From NCBI RefSeq assembly GCF_000340215.1, contig NW_006921536.1, positions 384,886 through 448,885 of the forward strand: a stretch of 64,000 nucleotides of DNA, in the 5' to 3' direction. The stretch is from Pseudocercospora fijiensis CIRAD86 (taxonomy: Eukaryota; Ascomycota; Dothideomycetes; Mycosphaerellales; Mycosphaerellaceae). Below the pieces are notes generated by a model that saw nothing but the letters and a program-made list of their open reading frames with translations, did not search any database and was not told the origin of the DNA. Shown here in pieces: positions 32,298 to 42,296 of this stretch (position 1 is the stretch's first letter; each line of letters begins with the position of its first letter). The translations under genes and the position numbers were made by a program.

Positions 32298-34041
32298 ATG
32301 GGTCTCGCTCTCAAGAAGCCGGACGATGTGGCTGGGAAGTCATGGCCAGCTATCGTGGTCGGACTGTTCGTTGCCTTTGGTGGTGTACTCTTTGGATATG
32401 ATGTGAGTAAAGCTGATCACGAAACCTCTTTCTCCACGACTAACAACATGACAGACTGGAACCATTTCCGGTGTTCTGGCTATGCCATACTGGATCAACC
32501 AATTCAAAACCGGTGATAATGAGGGCATTACGTCCAGCCAAGATGCTCTTATCGTCTCCATTCTATCTGCTGGTACCTTTATTGGAGCTCTTGTGAGTGC
32601 GCCCGCAGCGGACTGGATGGGTCGCAGACTAGGTCTCATGTTCTCTGCCGGTATCGTCTTCAACCTCGGCGTTGTCCTTCAAACAGCTTCGTCTGGTCAA
32701 CCAATGTTGATTGCGGGTCGTTTCTTTGCTGGACTGGGAGTCGGTCTGCTCTCCGCTATGGTGCCCATGTATCAGTCTGAGACGGCACCGAAATGGATTC
32801 GAGGAACTATCGTTGGAGCATATCAGTGGGCCATTACTATCGTAAGTTATTCTGTGACGAGCTCATTGCCACGATCGAACTAATCATGACATGACAGGGT
32901 CTCTTCCTCGCCGCAATTGTGAACTACTCTACCGGTAGCCGCAACGACTCTGGTAGCTACCGCATCCCTATCGGCGTCCAGTTCGCATGGTCGATCATTA
33001 TCTGCGTCGGTCTCTTCTTCCTGCCAGAAACTCCTCGCTTCTTGGTCAAGCAAGACAAGCACGTGCAAGCCGCTCAGTCCCTATCAAAGCTCCGCCGCCT
33101 GCCGATCGATCACCCAGCTCTCGTCGAGGAGCTCGCAGAAGTCGAAGCAAACCACAGATACGAAATGAGCATCTCTAAGGCTTCATACGCAGACTGCTTC
33201 AAGGGCACTGTAGGCAAGCGTCTCTTGACCGGATGCATGCTGCAAGCACTGCAACAATTGTCAGGCGTGAACTTCATCTTCTACTACGGCACGCAATACT
33301 TCGAGAACGCAGGTTTCAAGAGCGGTGGCTTCACCATTCAAGTCATCACAAACGTGGTCAACGTCTTCTCCACCGTTCCAGGTCTCTACCTAGTCGAGAA
33401 GATGGGCCGACGAGGTCTTCTCCTAATGGGCGCCATTGGAATGTGCATCTCCCAATTCATCGTCGCCATCGTCGGAACCGTCTCGGGCACCGACAACATG
33501 CCCGCTCAACAAACCGCCATTGCATTGTAAGTCTTCCCCCAACTCTCCCTCTAACCCCACTTTCCTAACATTCCTCACCAGCGTATGCATCTACATCTTC
33601 TTCTTCGCCTCCTCCTGGGGCCCCGTCGCCTGGGTCGTCACAGGCGAAATGTTCCCCCTCCAAACCCGCGCCAAATGCCTCTCGATGACCACCGCAACCA
33701 ACTGGCTCCTAAATTTCGCAATCGCCTACTCCACGCCCTACATGGTAAACGAGCAATACGCAAACCTACAATCCAAAGTCTTCTTCATCTGGGGCTCGTT
33801 CTGCGGAATTTGCGTGCTTTTCGTTTACTTTATGATTTACGAGACGAAAGGTCTGTCGCTTGAGGAGGTGGATGAGTTGTATGGACGTGTGAGCAAGGCG
33901 TGGCAGAGCAAGAAGTTTCGGCCGGAGGTTTCGTTTCGGGATGTTAATGAGGTGCGGAAGGTGGAGGGGAGGAAGGTTAGTGTTAGTCAGGTTGCGGAGG
34001 AGAGGTTGAGGGAGAGGAGCGTTGCGCAGGTTGAGAAGTGA
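32298..34041 (+). CDS. MFS monosaccharide (hexose) transporter
   Basis: Four exons: 32298-32402, 32455-32841, 32898-33526 and 33582-34041. All three introns are 52-56 nt; the first two have GACAG acceptors and the third CACCAG. The total is 527 codons with frames closing exactly. Twelve membrane helices are predicted by eye. Sugar-transporter signatures are visible in order: FGYD-TGTISGVLAMPYW in helix 1, ADWMGRRLGL after helix 2, GRFFAGLGVGLLSAMVPMYQSE, PETPRFLVKQDK in the central loop, LQQLSGVNFIFYYGTQYF in helix 7, GRRGLLLMG, and YETKGLSLEEVDELYGRV after helix 12. These fit fungal HXT/MST-type glucose or hexose uptake at the plasma membrane. Sugar and affinity cannot be read from sequence. 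The 40-residue tail is charged and basic. Confidence 0.93.
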
Positions 34042-34419
34042 GGATGAAGAGGTAGGTGTGTGTAGGTTAAGGTGTAGGTGTAGAGGAAAGGGGGGAGTTG
34101 AGAGGTTGTGCGTGATTCGCGTTCGTACTTGTATTACTTCTATATTGTTTCCTCAATCGTATCGTTTGCTCTTTTTTCTACATTCAGTATTCTTCCATAT
34201 GTTTTCCATGAAGGATCTCAGAGATCCACCCAAAATTCTAGTACGAAGAAAAAGTCGAACCAGAACACTGAGATTTATGCCACGCTATAACAAGTCAAAT
34301 GTGCACCCGCAGAAAGCTCTTGGAAGAGAAGAATTTCACTCCATGATGAGCAAGCGAGATGAGCAGCATATCCCATGGTCAGCGTTATGAAGTCTAGCCT
34401 AGGATTCTCGAAGCTTTCA
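34042..34419. other. Convergent intergenic gap (transporter / SSL2)
   Basis: Between two stops. No coding signal; 3' UTRs are expected. Confidence 0.5.
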
Positions 34420-36969
34420 TTATTCAAGCATCTCCCGCGCCGCTTTCCTCTTCCGCTCCTGTTGCTTCTCGTGCTTCTTAAAAAACTGATTACGAGGCTT
34501 TGCGGCGAGCGCTTTATTGGGATTATTCTTGCTGTATTCGTAGTATGCCATATTTTCTCCTCCGGCCAGTGAGGACAGCGTACCAGCCTGCCTCCGCACG
34601 CCTTTACCCTTCGCCTTGCCGCGCGAGACATTTCGATCGGAGAAGAGATCGTCTTTGATATCTTCGACATCGCCGGCCGTCTCGCTTTGTAGTAATACAT
34701 CTTGCAGGGCAGTCATTCGCTCCTGCTGGGTGGTGAATTTGAGGTTCGGCATCTTCTCGATGCCGTTGAGATGTGTAATAACTTTGAAAGCGTAGCCTTG
34801 ATCGACGAGGAAGGCCTGGCGTTTGGAAGAGTAGAACATCTCGTTTGTGTCCTTGGAAACCAGAGAGTAGAAGAATGCGTTAAAGCCCTCGTCGTTTCGT
34901 CGCTTCGCTCGCAGGATACGACCAAGGCGCTGCGCTTCTTGGCGACGCGAGCCGTAATGAGAGGAGACTTGTATGAGACAGGTTGCCTCTGGCAGATCCA
35001 GAGAAGTGTCACCGATCTTGGAGAGGAAGATTGTCGAGACTGCATCGTTCATCTGGAAGTTGGCTAGCACCATTTCTCGTTCCTTCTGGCTAGTATCACC
35101 AAAAATGAATGGCTTTTGTAGCGCTTCCGCGTATTTTCGCAGAGCATACACATTGTCCGAAAAGACAATGATCTTGTCGCCTCTGCTCTCGTGGAAGTTG
35201 ATTAAGAACTGGCATGCTTGAAACTTCCTCGGATTCATGGTAGACAGCAAGCCGCGCTTGTTGGTCGTCTGAGCTGACAGATACTCAGAGTAGAACTCAG
35301 TAGTCATTGGACACCAGACCTCCGCACATTGAACGCGTGCAATGTGGCCTTCTTCGCTTAGCTGCAGCCAGTTGGCCTCGTATAACTTGGGCCCGATAAG
35401 GAAATTCAGATCCTTAATCTTATCGTCTTCGCGGAGAAGTGTTGCGGTCAGCCCAAGCTTCGAATGTGTCTTAATGCGTTCTGTCACACGCCTGAACATT
35501 TCTGCGGGCACGACATGCACCTCGTCCAGAACCATTAATCCCCACTCACGAGACATGATGAAGTCCATGACCACCTTGCTGTCATGCGCGCGCCGTGTGT
35601 TTTGCGTGACCATGCTGTATGTGCAGATGATGACACCTGCTTTGTCCCTGAGCTTCTGCTTTTCGCCACTGGTGAAGATTACTATGTCGTCTGGATTGAT
35701 GTTTGACCACTTCTTAAATTCATCTTTCCACTGCACGGCACTCATTGCGCTAGTGCAAAGCACAATCGCGCTCTTCTTGACCGTACATGCTGCAGTAATG
35801 CCGACTAGTGTCTTGCCGGCACCACAGGGCAGCACGATAATTCCGCTTCTAGCGCGTCCGTTGCCAAACATTTTGCTAAGCGCGTGTTCTTGGTAGTAGC
35901 GAATCTGGACGTTCGGCTTGAGGTCAATGTCGAGATTAGCGTTGATATCGTCTGCTCTGAAGTCGTATTCTTCGGTCAGAGGCAGCTTGAGCTTCACATT
36001 ACAGTGTTCTTGCACGAGCTGGATCTTTTCGCCATCGACCTCGAACGAGTGTACTTGGTCGGTATCGTCATCGTCTTCCTCCTCGCGCAAGAATTCGGTC
36101 ATGTCCTTCTCAGCTTGACGGCCACCATATTCGTCGTCGCTGTCCTCTTCGTCGTCGTCTTCTCTCTTCTGTTGCTGTTCGATCTGTGCCATGGCGTTCT
36201 TCGCTCGAGTCGCCTCTTCTGTGCCACCGATGATCAGATCGCCCTTCTTGGCCGCCTTCTCGGTCTTCAGCTCGTCGGAGTCGTCCACGCGGCAAGAGCT
36301 AATGACTGGATCTCGCAGAAGCATCTGAAGTACGGACGCGTCATTGCTTTCGACGAAGTATTTGTTGTGCTTCAGCACAAGTCGCACCTTTCCGAAAGAT
36401 TGTGTGACTTCGTGGACGAAATTAATGATGTTCTCCGGCACTTTTGTTTTGGAGAAGAGTTCAAGATCACGGACGATGTCTTGCTCCGTGAGACCTACGC
36501 TAACGGCCGCGAATAGACTGTGAGGACTTATAGTGTATTCGTGCATGTTCGTTGTGCGACTTTGAGGCTCTGCGATATTAATAAGGAAGTTCTGGGCTTG
36601 CTTGAAGCTGGGAGCAAAGGTCTCAAGGACGACCTTCCCATTCTGCGGGTCGATCCACAGCGGCCGCAGATGGTGGTCGGGCTTGAGAGGCTCGTTGAAA
36701 TAATCACGACTGGGTTTGAATAGATGACTGGCGGCGTCACGACCAGCGTACGCAGCTTGCGACTTCTGATAGGTCTGGGGTTGATATCGCTGCACTATTC
36801 CTTCATACTTTTTACTCCTCGCCGGCGCACCGCCTTCCGACATGTTCATGTCTTCGCTGTCGCTGTAATCATCATCGCTCAGACTCACAGGCGTCGCCTG
36901 CCTGGACTCGGAGGCAAGTCTCTTAGCGGGCTGTTTGCTCGAGTCGCCAGCTTTGCGCTTGGGTGCCAT
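34420..36969 (-). CDS. SSL2: TFIIH 3'-5' DNA helicase/translocase XPB
   Basis: A single uninterrupted exon of 849 residues, matching the usual fungal length. XPB is the ATP-driven translocase of TFIIH that opens promoters for RNA polymerase II and takes part in nucleotide excision repair. The N-terminus is basic with an acidic patch. The XPB N-terminal domain follows (KPDHHLRPLWIDPQNGKV, ~96-113). An Asp/Glu-rich loop lies at ~268-305. Helicase domain 1 has PCGAGKTLVG (Walker A, 381-390) and LDEVHVVP (DEVH box, 481-488); the RED motif is in LLREDDK (511-517). Domain 2 has IVFSDNVYALR and QRLGRILRAKR (motif VI, ~680-690). The C-terminal tail is Lys/Arg-rich (FFKKHEKQQERKRK). Nothing looks degraded. 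Confidence 0.97.
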   Translation of the reverse strand: MAPKRKAGDSSKQPAKRLASESRQATPVSLSDDDYSDSEDMNMSEGGAPARSKKYEGIVQRYQPQTYQKSQAAYAGRDAASHLFKPSRDYFNEPLKPDHHLRPLWIDPQNGKVVLETFAPSFKQAQNFLINIAEPQSRTTNMHEYTISPHSLFAAVSVGLTEQDIVRDLELFSKTKVPENIINFVHEVTQSFGKVRLVLKHNKYFVESNDASVLQMLLRDPVISSCRVDDSDELKTEKAAKKGDLIIGGTEEATRAKNAMAQIEQQQKREDDDEEDSDDEYGGRQAEKDMTEFLREEEDDDDTDQVHSFEVDGEKIQLVQEHCNVKLKLPLTEEYDFRADDINANLDIDLKPNVQIRYYQEHALSKMFGNGRARSGIIVLPCGAGKTLVGITAACTVKKSAIVLCTSAMSAVQWKDEFKKWSNINPDDIVIFTSGEKQKLRDKAGVIICTYSMVTQNTRRAHDSKVVMDFIMSREWGLMVLDEVHVVPAEMFRRVTERIKTHSKLGLTATLLREDDKIKDLNFLIGPKLYEANWLQLSEEGHIARVQCAEVWCPMTTEFYSEYLSAQTTNKRGLLSTMNPRKFQACQFLINFHESRGDKIIVFSDNVYALRKYAEALQKPFIFGDTSQKEREMVLANFQMNDAVSTIFLSKIGDTSLDLPEATCLIQVSSHYGSRRQEAQRLGRILRAKRRNDEGFNAFFYSLVSKDTNEMFYSSKRQAFLVDQGYAFKVITHLNGIEKMPNLKFTTQQERMTALQDVLLQSETAGDVEDIKDDLFSDRNVSRGKAKGKGVRRQAGTLSSLAGGENMAYYEYSKNNPNKALAAKPRNQFFKKHEKQQERKRKAAREMLE

Positions 36970-37358
36970 GACTAGCAGCGACTATGGGACTGATATCAAC
37001 GAGGGATGCTGGTGGCGATGGATGTTGATGGTGTGCAGGTTCAAGTTTCGGGCGGAAAGACGAGTGTTGATATAGTTGCGACTGACAGGCGTCCTCAGAA
37101 CTGGCGTCCTCAGATCAACTTGGCAGGGGCCGGCAAGCTCCGGAAGTCTGTTGCGGAGCCCAAAGCGACTCCGAGCACTCCCGCACTTCTCGCCGAATGC
37201 TTGTGATGATGTCGGTTTTCCACTGTTTCGGAGCTTCGACTTCTACTTCTTCTGCTCTACAAACATTCACTTTGGAAGACTCGTGGATTGCACACAATCT
37301 GGTTCACGGCATATACTCCGGCCAGGTCTTGCAGAGCGGTGTTTAAGGGCAGATCAAG
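36970..37358. promoter_or_regulatory. Divergent promoter region SSL2 / small membrane protein
   Basis: About 390 bp between outward-facing starts. It is partly open in the plus frames but without a domain; likely regulatory and 5' UTR sequence. Confidence 0.45.
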
Positions 37359-37762
37359 ATGAATACAGTATGCATGCCCAAGATCCGTTCTTAGGCATTA
37401 ATGTTGTGCTAATAAGACATCAGATCCGATCAGTAGGCTATGGCTGGGGCGTCCTCATCGTCGCAGGCGCTGGTTCATACTACTTCGCCAAGAAGTCTAT
37501 CAACGCCGATCGAGAAGAACGAGCGGCACACAACGAACGCCTACGACAATCGCAAAACAGATTACGAGCACAAGAAGCCGTGTCGAGAGATGCTGCCTTG
37601 AGCAGCGCATCAGCCAAATCTACTGGAGGCAAAGGGGAGTCGAAGTACGATACGCCGTCACCCAGTCGAGAAGCAAACGAAGACCCTGCGCCAACTCACC
37701 ACGAAAGCAAATATGAAGCGAAAGATCCATTCAGAAGTCGGAAAGGCGATCGATTTAGTTGA
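37359..37762 (+). CDS. Small single-TM protein (DUF4748-like)
   Basis: A 9-nt first exon (37359-37367, ATG AAT ACA), a 56-nt intron (GTATGC donor, GCTAAT branch, CAG acceptor) and exon 37424-37762, giving 115 residues. The N-terminus reads GYGWGVLIVAGAGSYYFAKK, one short Gly-rich membrane helix closed by lysines, then SINADREERAAHNERLRQ, an amphipathic charged helix. This pattern (W-G-x-L-x-x-A-G-x-G-x-Y-Y-F-A-K-x-S-I-N-A-D) recurs in small fungal proteins that I associate with DUF4748, often predicted mitochondrial. The rest is Ser/Glu/Lys-rich and probably disordered, with two similar segments (ESKYDTPSPS and ESKYEAKDPF). Function unknown. The tiny first exon means automatic annotation could easily miss the start. 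Confidence 0.7.
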
Positions 37763-38337
37763 TGGGAATGTTCGAGGTTAAAAACATACTCAGGCCGAGA
37801 TCTGACTCCGAAGCTGCCTTAGTAAAGACGCTTCAAGCAATGCTCATTCCAGCTCCGGAGCGGCATTGGGATCAGGGCAAGGGCTCTTACGTAGCGACCG
37901 TCTCTAGGTATGCAGTCGCAGCGAATGTGATAGCTCGTAGAGATCGTTGGTCGACATTTGTCCCGCTCAGCTCATGAGCTGCAACGGGAGCAATGGAATG
38001 GCCGAATGATTTGGTTTGCATTGGAACCCAGGAACATCAGATGCAGTCAGAAGAGTCTTAAAGTAGATTTATCTAGCGTACAGCTAGGGAATGGTTGTAC
38101 GGATCGCTGAAAACGATGATTGAGGCCAGCTCCGTCGAGGTTGCAATGACCTCAGTATAGCTCTTACGCCCCCAGCCAGGATATCACAATGCGATTATGC
38201 CCACCAACGCCTAAATATCAAAGGCCTTCGCTACCGTGGATATCTCTTCAAACCAGGAATGCAGTATGTAAACGCAAAGATCGATCACTTGTCGACCGAT
38301 CAGGCCTTCTGTTCTCCGACTTCTTCCACGCCGCTGC
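37763..38337. other. Convergent intergenic gap, no gene seen
   Basis: Short frames only. It contains the 3' side of the two small genes that flank it. Confidence 0.5.
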
Positions 38338-38674
38338 TCATCTCCGCAACCTCATGTATGCACCAGCATAGTCGTCAAGACTCGATCCAGGTAGGCAATC
38401 GCGGAAGCTCAGAGGCCGGCTGTGAAAACATAAACGTTAGCAAAACATAAATGCATAGACATCGACAGCGCTGCCAAACTTACAATCGTCTCTTATCTGT
38501 CGCAGCTCCTTGTGAAATGACATATGCTCCAGCAAGTGGTGCACTGACTATTGCACACCAGTATCCAACGACTGCCGCAGCTCCAAGTCGGTCTTGTTGA
38601 TGTGCCGTCCGTGTTCGGTAGGTGCTAAGGAAGCGTGAAGCTCGTTGGAGAAGTGGACGTGATGTGATGGCCAT
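38338..38674 (-). CDS. Small predicted mitochondrial membrane protein, 90 aa
   Basis: Exons 38674-38484 and 38419-38338 with a 64-nt intron (GTAAGT donor, GCTAAC branch, CACAG acceptor; a textbook fungal intron). Reading through the donor would stop at once; splicing extends the protein by 26 residues to a TGA at 38340-38338. The N-terminus MAITSRPLLQRASRFLST is basic and hydroxylated without acids, as in mitochondrial presequences. It is followed by one hydrophobic segment (AAAVVGYWCAIVSAPLAGAYVI, about residues 34-55) and a basic C-terminus. I do not recognise a family. Evidence rests on the perfect splice signals, the frame closing at 91 codons and the presequence-helix layout. Confidence 0.6.
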
Positions 38675-38936
38675 TTCGATTTACGGTTGTGTTGGGTGGA
38701 TTGTAATACTCTCTGAGTGATGTTCGTTGTTGTTGAAACGTTCTGCACAGTCGTAGGTTGTACTGTATACGGGGAGGGACAATCACTTAAGGCAGTGTTG
38801 GGTTGGTTTTGCTGACCATGAATTAGAGTCGCAGTGATTGGCTGTTGGTAGAAGGCGGCCCAAGCCGGCCATACTTCCCGCACGCGTTCCGCTGCGTGCA
38901 AGGCCCGAACCCTGGAGCCGTGGATGGCATAATCCT
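38675..38936. other. Upstream region of the 90-aa gene
   Basis: Likely promoter of the minus-strand small gene. It has two CCAAT-type motifs in reverse (ATTGG near 38839 and nearby TTGGTT). No coding signal. Confidence 0.4.
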
Positions 38937-39555
38937 ACCTCGCCACTTCCCCGAGCCCCAGCTACCCGCCCGAGCCCCAGTAATACAGTGGATTATAGAA
39001 TCCGCTGTTCCTAACAAAATCGCGTAGGGAAGCGATTTCCGGATCCCCGCAACCACTACCGACCGGGCAACCACTTCTATACTGCTACTAGCTATAAAGC
39101 CAAAGTTTGTTAGCAAATTAGTAGTATAGCAAAATTTAAGGTGTTGTTAGTTGCTATCTACTTAGGTCTAAGCGGATTACGACCTGCAGCCTTGTAACTA
39201 CGTAATGCTATATATACTAGCTTATATTAGTCCCTTATTTGCTAACTAGCCTACTGCTATATATGATACTGCTACTAAGTGAACTAATAGTGCTGTTGTT
39301 ATAGCACCTAGTAGTAAAGTGGCCGTCCTGTTAGCTATATAGAATAAAATACGAATATTAAGTCGGTAGACTTCGAGGAATCGAGGCGCGACTTCGAGGC
39401 GCGACTTCCTAGGTAACGCGCTCCGCGCTACTAACTAAGAATGGATATAATATATAATAGGTGGAAACAGCACGTAATCTCATTCAGGCCGATTCTATAT
39501 TGGTATATCTACTGGGGCTCGGGCGGGTAGCTGGGGCTCGGGGAAGTGGCGAGGT
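38937..39555. mobile_element. 619-bp non-autonomous TIR element (MITE-like)
   Basis: Perfect 46-bp terminal inverted repeats lie at 38937-38982 and 39510-39555 (starting ACCTCGCCACTTCCCCGAGC). Each holds an internal direct repeat of CGAGCCCCAG. The termini are GC-rich with intact CpA, whereas the interior (39060-39480) is AT-rich, TpA-rich and non-coding, including a short duplicated piece (CGAGGCGCGACTTC) near 39382-39410. I found no convincing target-site duplication, so the superfamily is open. No transposase is encoded. Confidence 0.8.
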
Positions 39556-40199
39556 GCTGGAGATGATGGAGTCAGGTTAATCTTATCGATTTTGCAAGCC
39601 CTGAATCCCGCGCTGAGCGCTTCGAGGAGACATGCGCCTCGCACCACGACCTATATCAAGCCAAGGTGTTTCACAAGCTCGTTGCAAGGCACCTCGAGGC
39701 ATTCACATGCTCTGCACATGCTTCGCTCTTCAGTCACATGAAGCCGTGTCTATCCGACAGAAAGCGGGCTAGGCCGCGTCTTCGAGGCTACAAAAGCTAC
39801 CACTTCTAGTGCGAGGATGCTTCCTCAAACATCGACATTGTCAAGCACTGGCCTTCTAGCCGGTGTCTGGGGTGCCTTCATCTATTGCTAGGTCATAGAC
39901 CTGGAGTGGGAGGAGGCACGGGGAGAGCTCAGAGTTCACTGCACACCTGCTACGTGCGTCGCAACACTCGTGCGGCTTTCTATCGAGTATGATGACGACT
40001 GGTAGCAGCGATGTCGTCGAGGTAGGACAGAACAACACAGTGGTTCTTGGATATGGCAGGTCTTTCGAAGTGCTGACATCGCCCTGCAGCCACATCAACT
40101 TCGTCGCTCCCATGTTCGCAACATCTCTCCACGCGGCCCTTACTGCCTGCAATCGATCATGACAAGTAATCAACCCAAGCTTGCCACTCGTCTACACAT
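39556..40199. other. Intergenic, possible NLR debris
   Basis: Normal composition; no domain recognised. It may include eroded N-terminal sequence of the NACHT fragment downstream. Confidence 0.4.
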
Positions 40200-40771
40200 G
40201 CGCGGATGCTGTGGCGAGACCGACGCTGCTTACAGTACGAGCATGAGCACTGGGCGGGTCTACAGCCACAATCAGGCCCACGGACATGCGCAGCAACCAG
40301 ATTTTCATGGCTCAACACCACTTTTGGTATCCCGGCACCAACATTCAAAAGTCGCAAGAAGGCTTGTTGCGCAGTCTATTGCACCAAGTATGCTCTCAAG
40401 ATACTGCTTTACTGCCAGCGACATTTCCATCCCGGTGGACTTCGCATCGCGCACGTAAGTCGTGGTCGGTGAAAGAACTCCTTGATGCAATCGGCATGCT
40501 ACGCACTGTCACAAACGCGGCGTTCTGTTTCTTCATCGATGGGCTTGATGAGTATCAGCCCCAAGATCGACACATGCAATTGGCCAAAGATCTTCTAGAT
40601 TTGGCATACGCATCGAACATCAAGATATGCGCCTCAAGCCGACCTTGGGAGGCATTTCAGGCATCCTTTGGCCATACGGCGACTATGTTGATGTCTGGGA
40701 AAGTGGTTTTTGTTAACAGATGTCTTGAACTCGGAGGACCGTCATGGTGGAAGAGATTTGAGCTGCCGTGA
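40200..40771 (+). pseudogene. Fragment of a NACHT-domain NLR-like gene
   Basis: The frame 40286-40771 reads MAQHHFWYPGTNIQKSQEGL, LLRSLLHQVC and, after a charged spacer, WSVKELLDAIGMLRTV, FCFFIDGLDEYQPQD and IKICASSRPWEAFQASF. FFW..GT..QKS..GLL.SLL, then FFIDGLDE (Walker B) and K.C.SSRPW (sensor) is the sequence of fungal NACHT ATPases in STAND/NLR proteins that act in heterokaryon incompatibility and self/non-self recognition. The P-loop with GKS/T, the N-terminal effector domain and the C-terminal repeats are missing; the frame ends soon after the sensor. It is a remnant, or a gene broken by frameshifts that I cannot follow. Confidence 0.6.
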
Positions 40772-41305
40772 AGATGATGATTATTGATGCCCCGACAGGC
40801 GAGCGAAAAGGATGGATCAAATGTCATTGCTCTGCCTGGTTACACAGCTGACTGCCAATCGCGTCGATACGAAATCTCGCTCTCGAAGCATCTCAGCGCC
40901 GTGTGGATTTTGACGCCGACCATTTGCGACGCCGACTTCTCGCTCACAATTCCGGCTGCCGAACAGCGAACAGCGCATCAGTTCCCAAACAGTACTACTC
41001 CAACCTTGTTGATGGCTTACGGAGACTGCGGCTGCTGATGTGTGCTATGGACGACAGCGACCGGACCGTAGCAATTTCGTCCGTGTACAGGCCTATCCCG
41101 ACTTCTCACAGCACGTCGTCATCACTATCAGCGTCTACAAATGTTCCGATAGAGTACACAGGTGGGTACAGTCATTCTCATCTACTACAGTCTACAGCAA
41201 AAGTGGCAACCTTTACTAGTAACAGCTTCACATCTACGCTCTCAACCCTCGCACCAGCAATCTTGCACTCTAGATTACACCAGAGAACGACATATCTACA
41301 CAGAC
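40772..41305. other. Intergenic; upstream region of glycine-zipper gene
   Basis: Overlapping short frames only, without a recognised domain. The stretch just before 41306 is open in frame with the next gene but lacks conserved sequence, so I treat it as 5' UTR. Confidence 0.4.
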
Positions 41306-42052
41306 ATGTCAGACTATCCACCTCAGCAATACTCACCACAAGGCTACGACCATCCGCAATACCAATCTCCGCCATATCCAGACCATTTCCCAGGCGAGGC
41401 ACCCCCTCCACGACAAACCTACTACAGCCCTCCACCTCAACAACAATACATCTCATACACGTATCCTCACACATCCCAACAAAAACAAGACCCAGAACCA
41501 GCTTGGGACCCAAAACGAATCTACGCTGAATACGGCGCTGGACCGAAATCTGAGAACAAAGGTCTCGGCGACTTCTCCTCCAACCAACATCATCAAGGCG
41601 GATTGCAACAATCACATGTAGGCCAACAAGACGAGCGAGGAATCGGTGCTACTGTCCTCGGAGGCGCAGGCGGTGCATTTCTGGGTCATGAAATGGGTCA
41701 TGGGAAACTTGCTACTCTGAGTGGATTGGCTATTGGAGCTATTGCTGCTAATGCTTTTGAACATCATCATCGTGAGAAGAAGAAGCATGAGAGGGAGGGG
41801 GTGAGGGAGTATGATAGGGGGTTTGTGGGGGAAGAGGAGAGGGAGAGGGAGAGGGGTATTGGGGAGGAGGAGAGTGAGGATGAGTATCGGGAGAGGTGCA
41901 GAGGGATTAATAATGAGTATGAGGATGAGAGGGATTATGATGATGAAGAAGAGAGACCGAGACATCATCATCATTATCAGAGAGATTATGATGACTCTTA
42001 TGTTGACGATGGGGAATACCAGGTTGAAGATTATTATAGGAGGGACTACTAG
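41306..42052 (+). CDS. Glycine-zipper 2TM-type protein with low-complexity ends
   Basis: A single exon of 248 residues from MSDYPPQQYSPQGYDHPQYQ. The first 100 residues are Pro/Gln/Tyr-rich. Residues ~110-155 form a glycine-zipper hairpin: ERGIGATVLGGAGGAFLGHE then LATLSGLAIGAIAANAFEHH, two small-residue helices as in the Gly-zipper 2TM family. The last 90 residues are Glu/Arg/Asp/Tyr/His-rich (for example ERERERGIGEEESEDEYRER and PRHHHHYQRDY). Such proteins are common in ascomycetes and of unknown role; association with membranes or stress granule-like assemblies is conjecture. The A/G-rich coding strand at 41780-42050 reflects the acidic/basic tail. Confidence 0.75.
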   Translation: MSDYPPQQYSPQGYDHPQYQSPPYPDHFPGEAPPPRQTYYSPPPQQQYISYTYPHTSQQKQDPEPAWDPKRIYAEYGAGPKSENKGLGDFSSNQHHQGGLQQSHVGQQDERGIGATVLGGAGGAFLGHEMGHGKLATLSGLAIGAIAANAFEHHHREKKKHEREGVREYDRGFVGEEERERERGIGEEESEDEYRERCRGINNEYEDERDYDDEEERPRHHHHYQRDYDDSYVDDGEYQVEDYYRRDY

Positions 42053-42296
42053 AGACGGAGGACGTTCGTTATAGTTAGGCGTCTAGACTTTATTAGCGAG
42101 CGTAGCGTTTGGGATAGATGCGGGATGGTCAATGGTAGGAATTTGATAGAGTCTTGGAGCCATACTGCTCGTCTAAAAGCAAAAGACCAAACCAAAGACA
42201 AGCTAAAAAAGTCTTTGGCCCCTAACCGATTCCCAAAACTCCTCGCCAAAAGTGAACTTAGGTAGTCGTAATTCATTTCCCATTTCTTCATCTTAA

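Noticed and set aside
36110..36295. Arg-rich frame antisense/out of frame to SSL2
   Set aside because: It is the alternative reading of the Asp/Glu-rich loop codons in SSL2.
38823..39116. 97-codon frame inside the TIR element
   Set aside because: It runs across the terminal repeat and has no transposase features.
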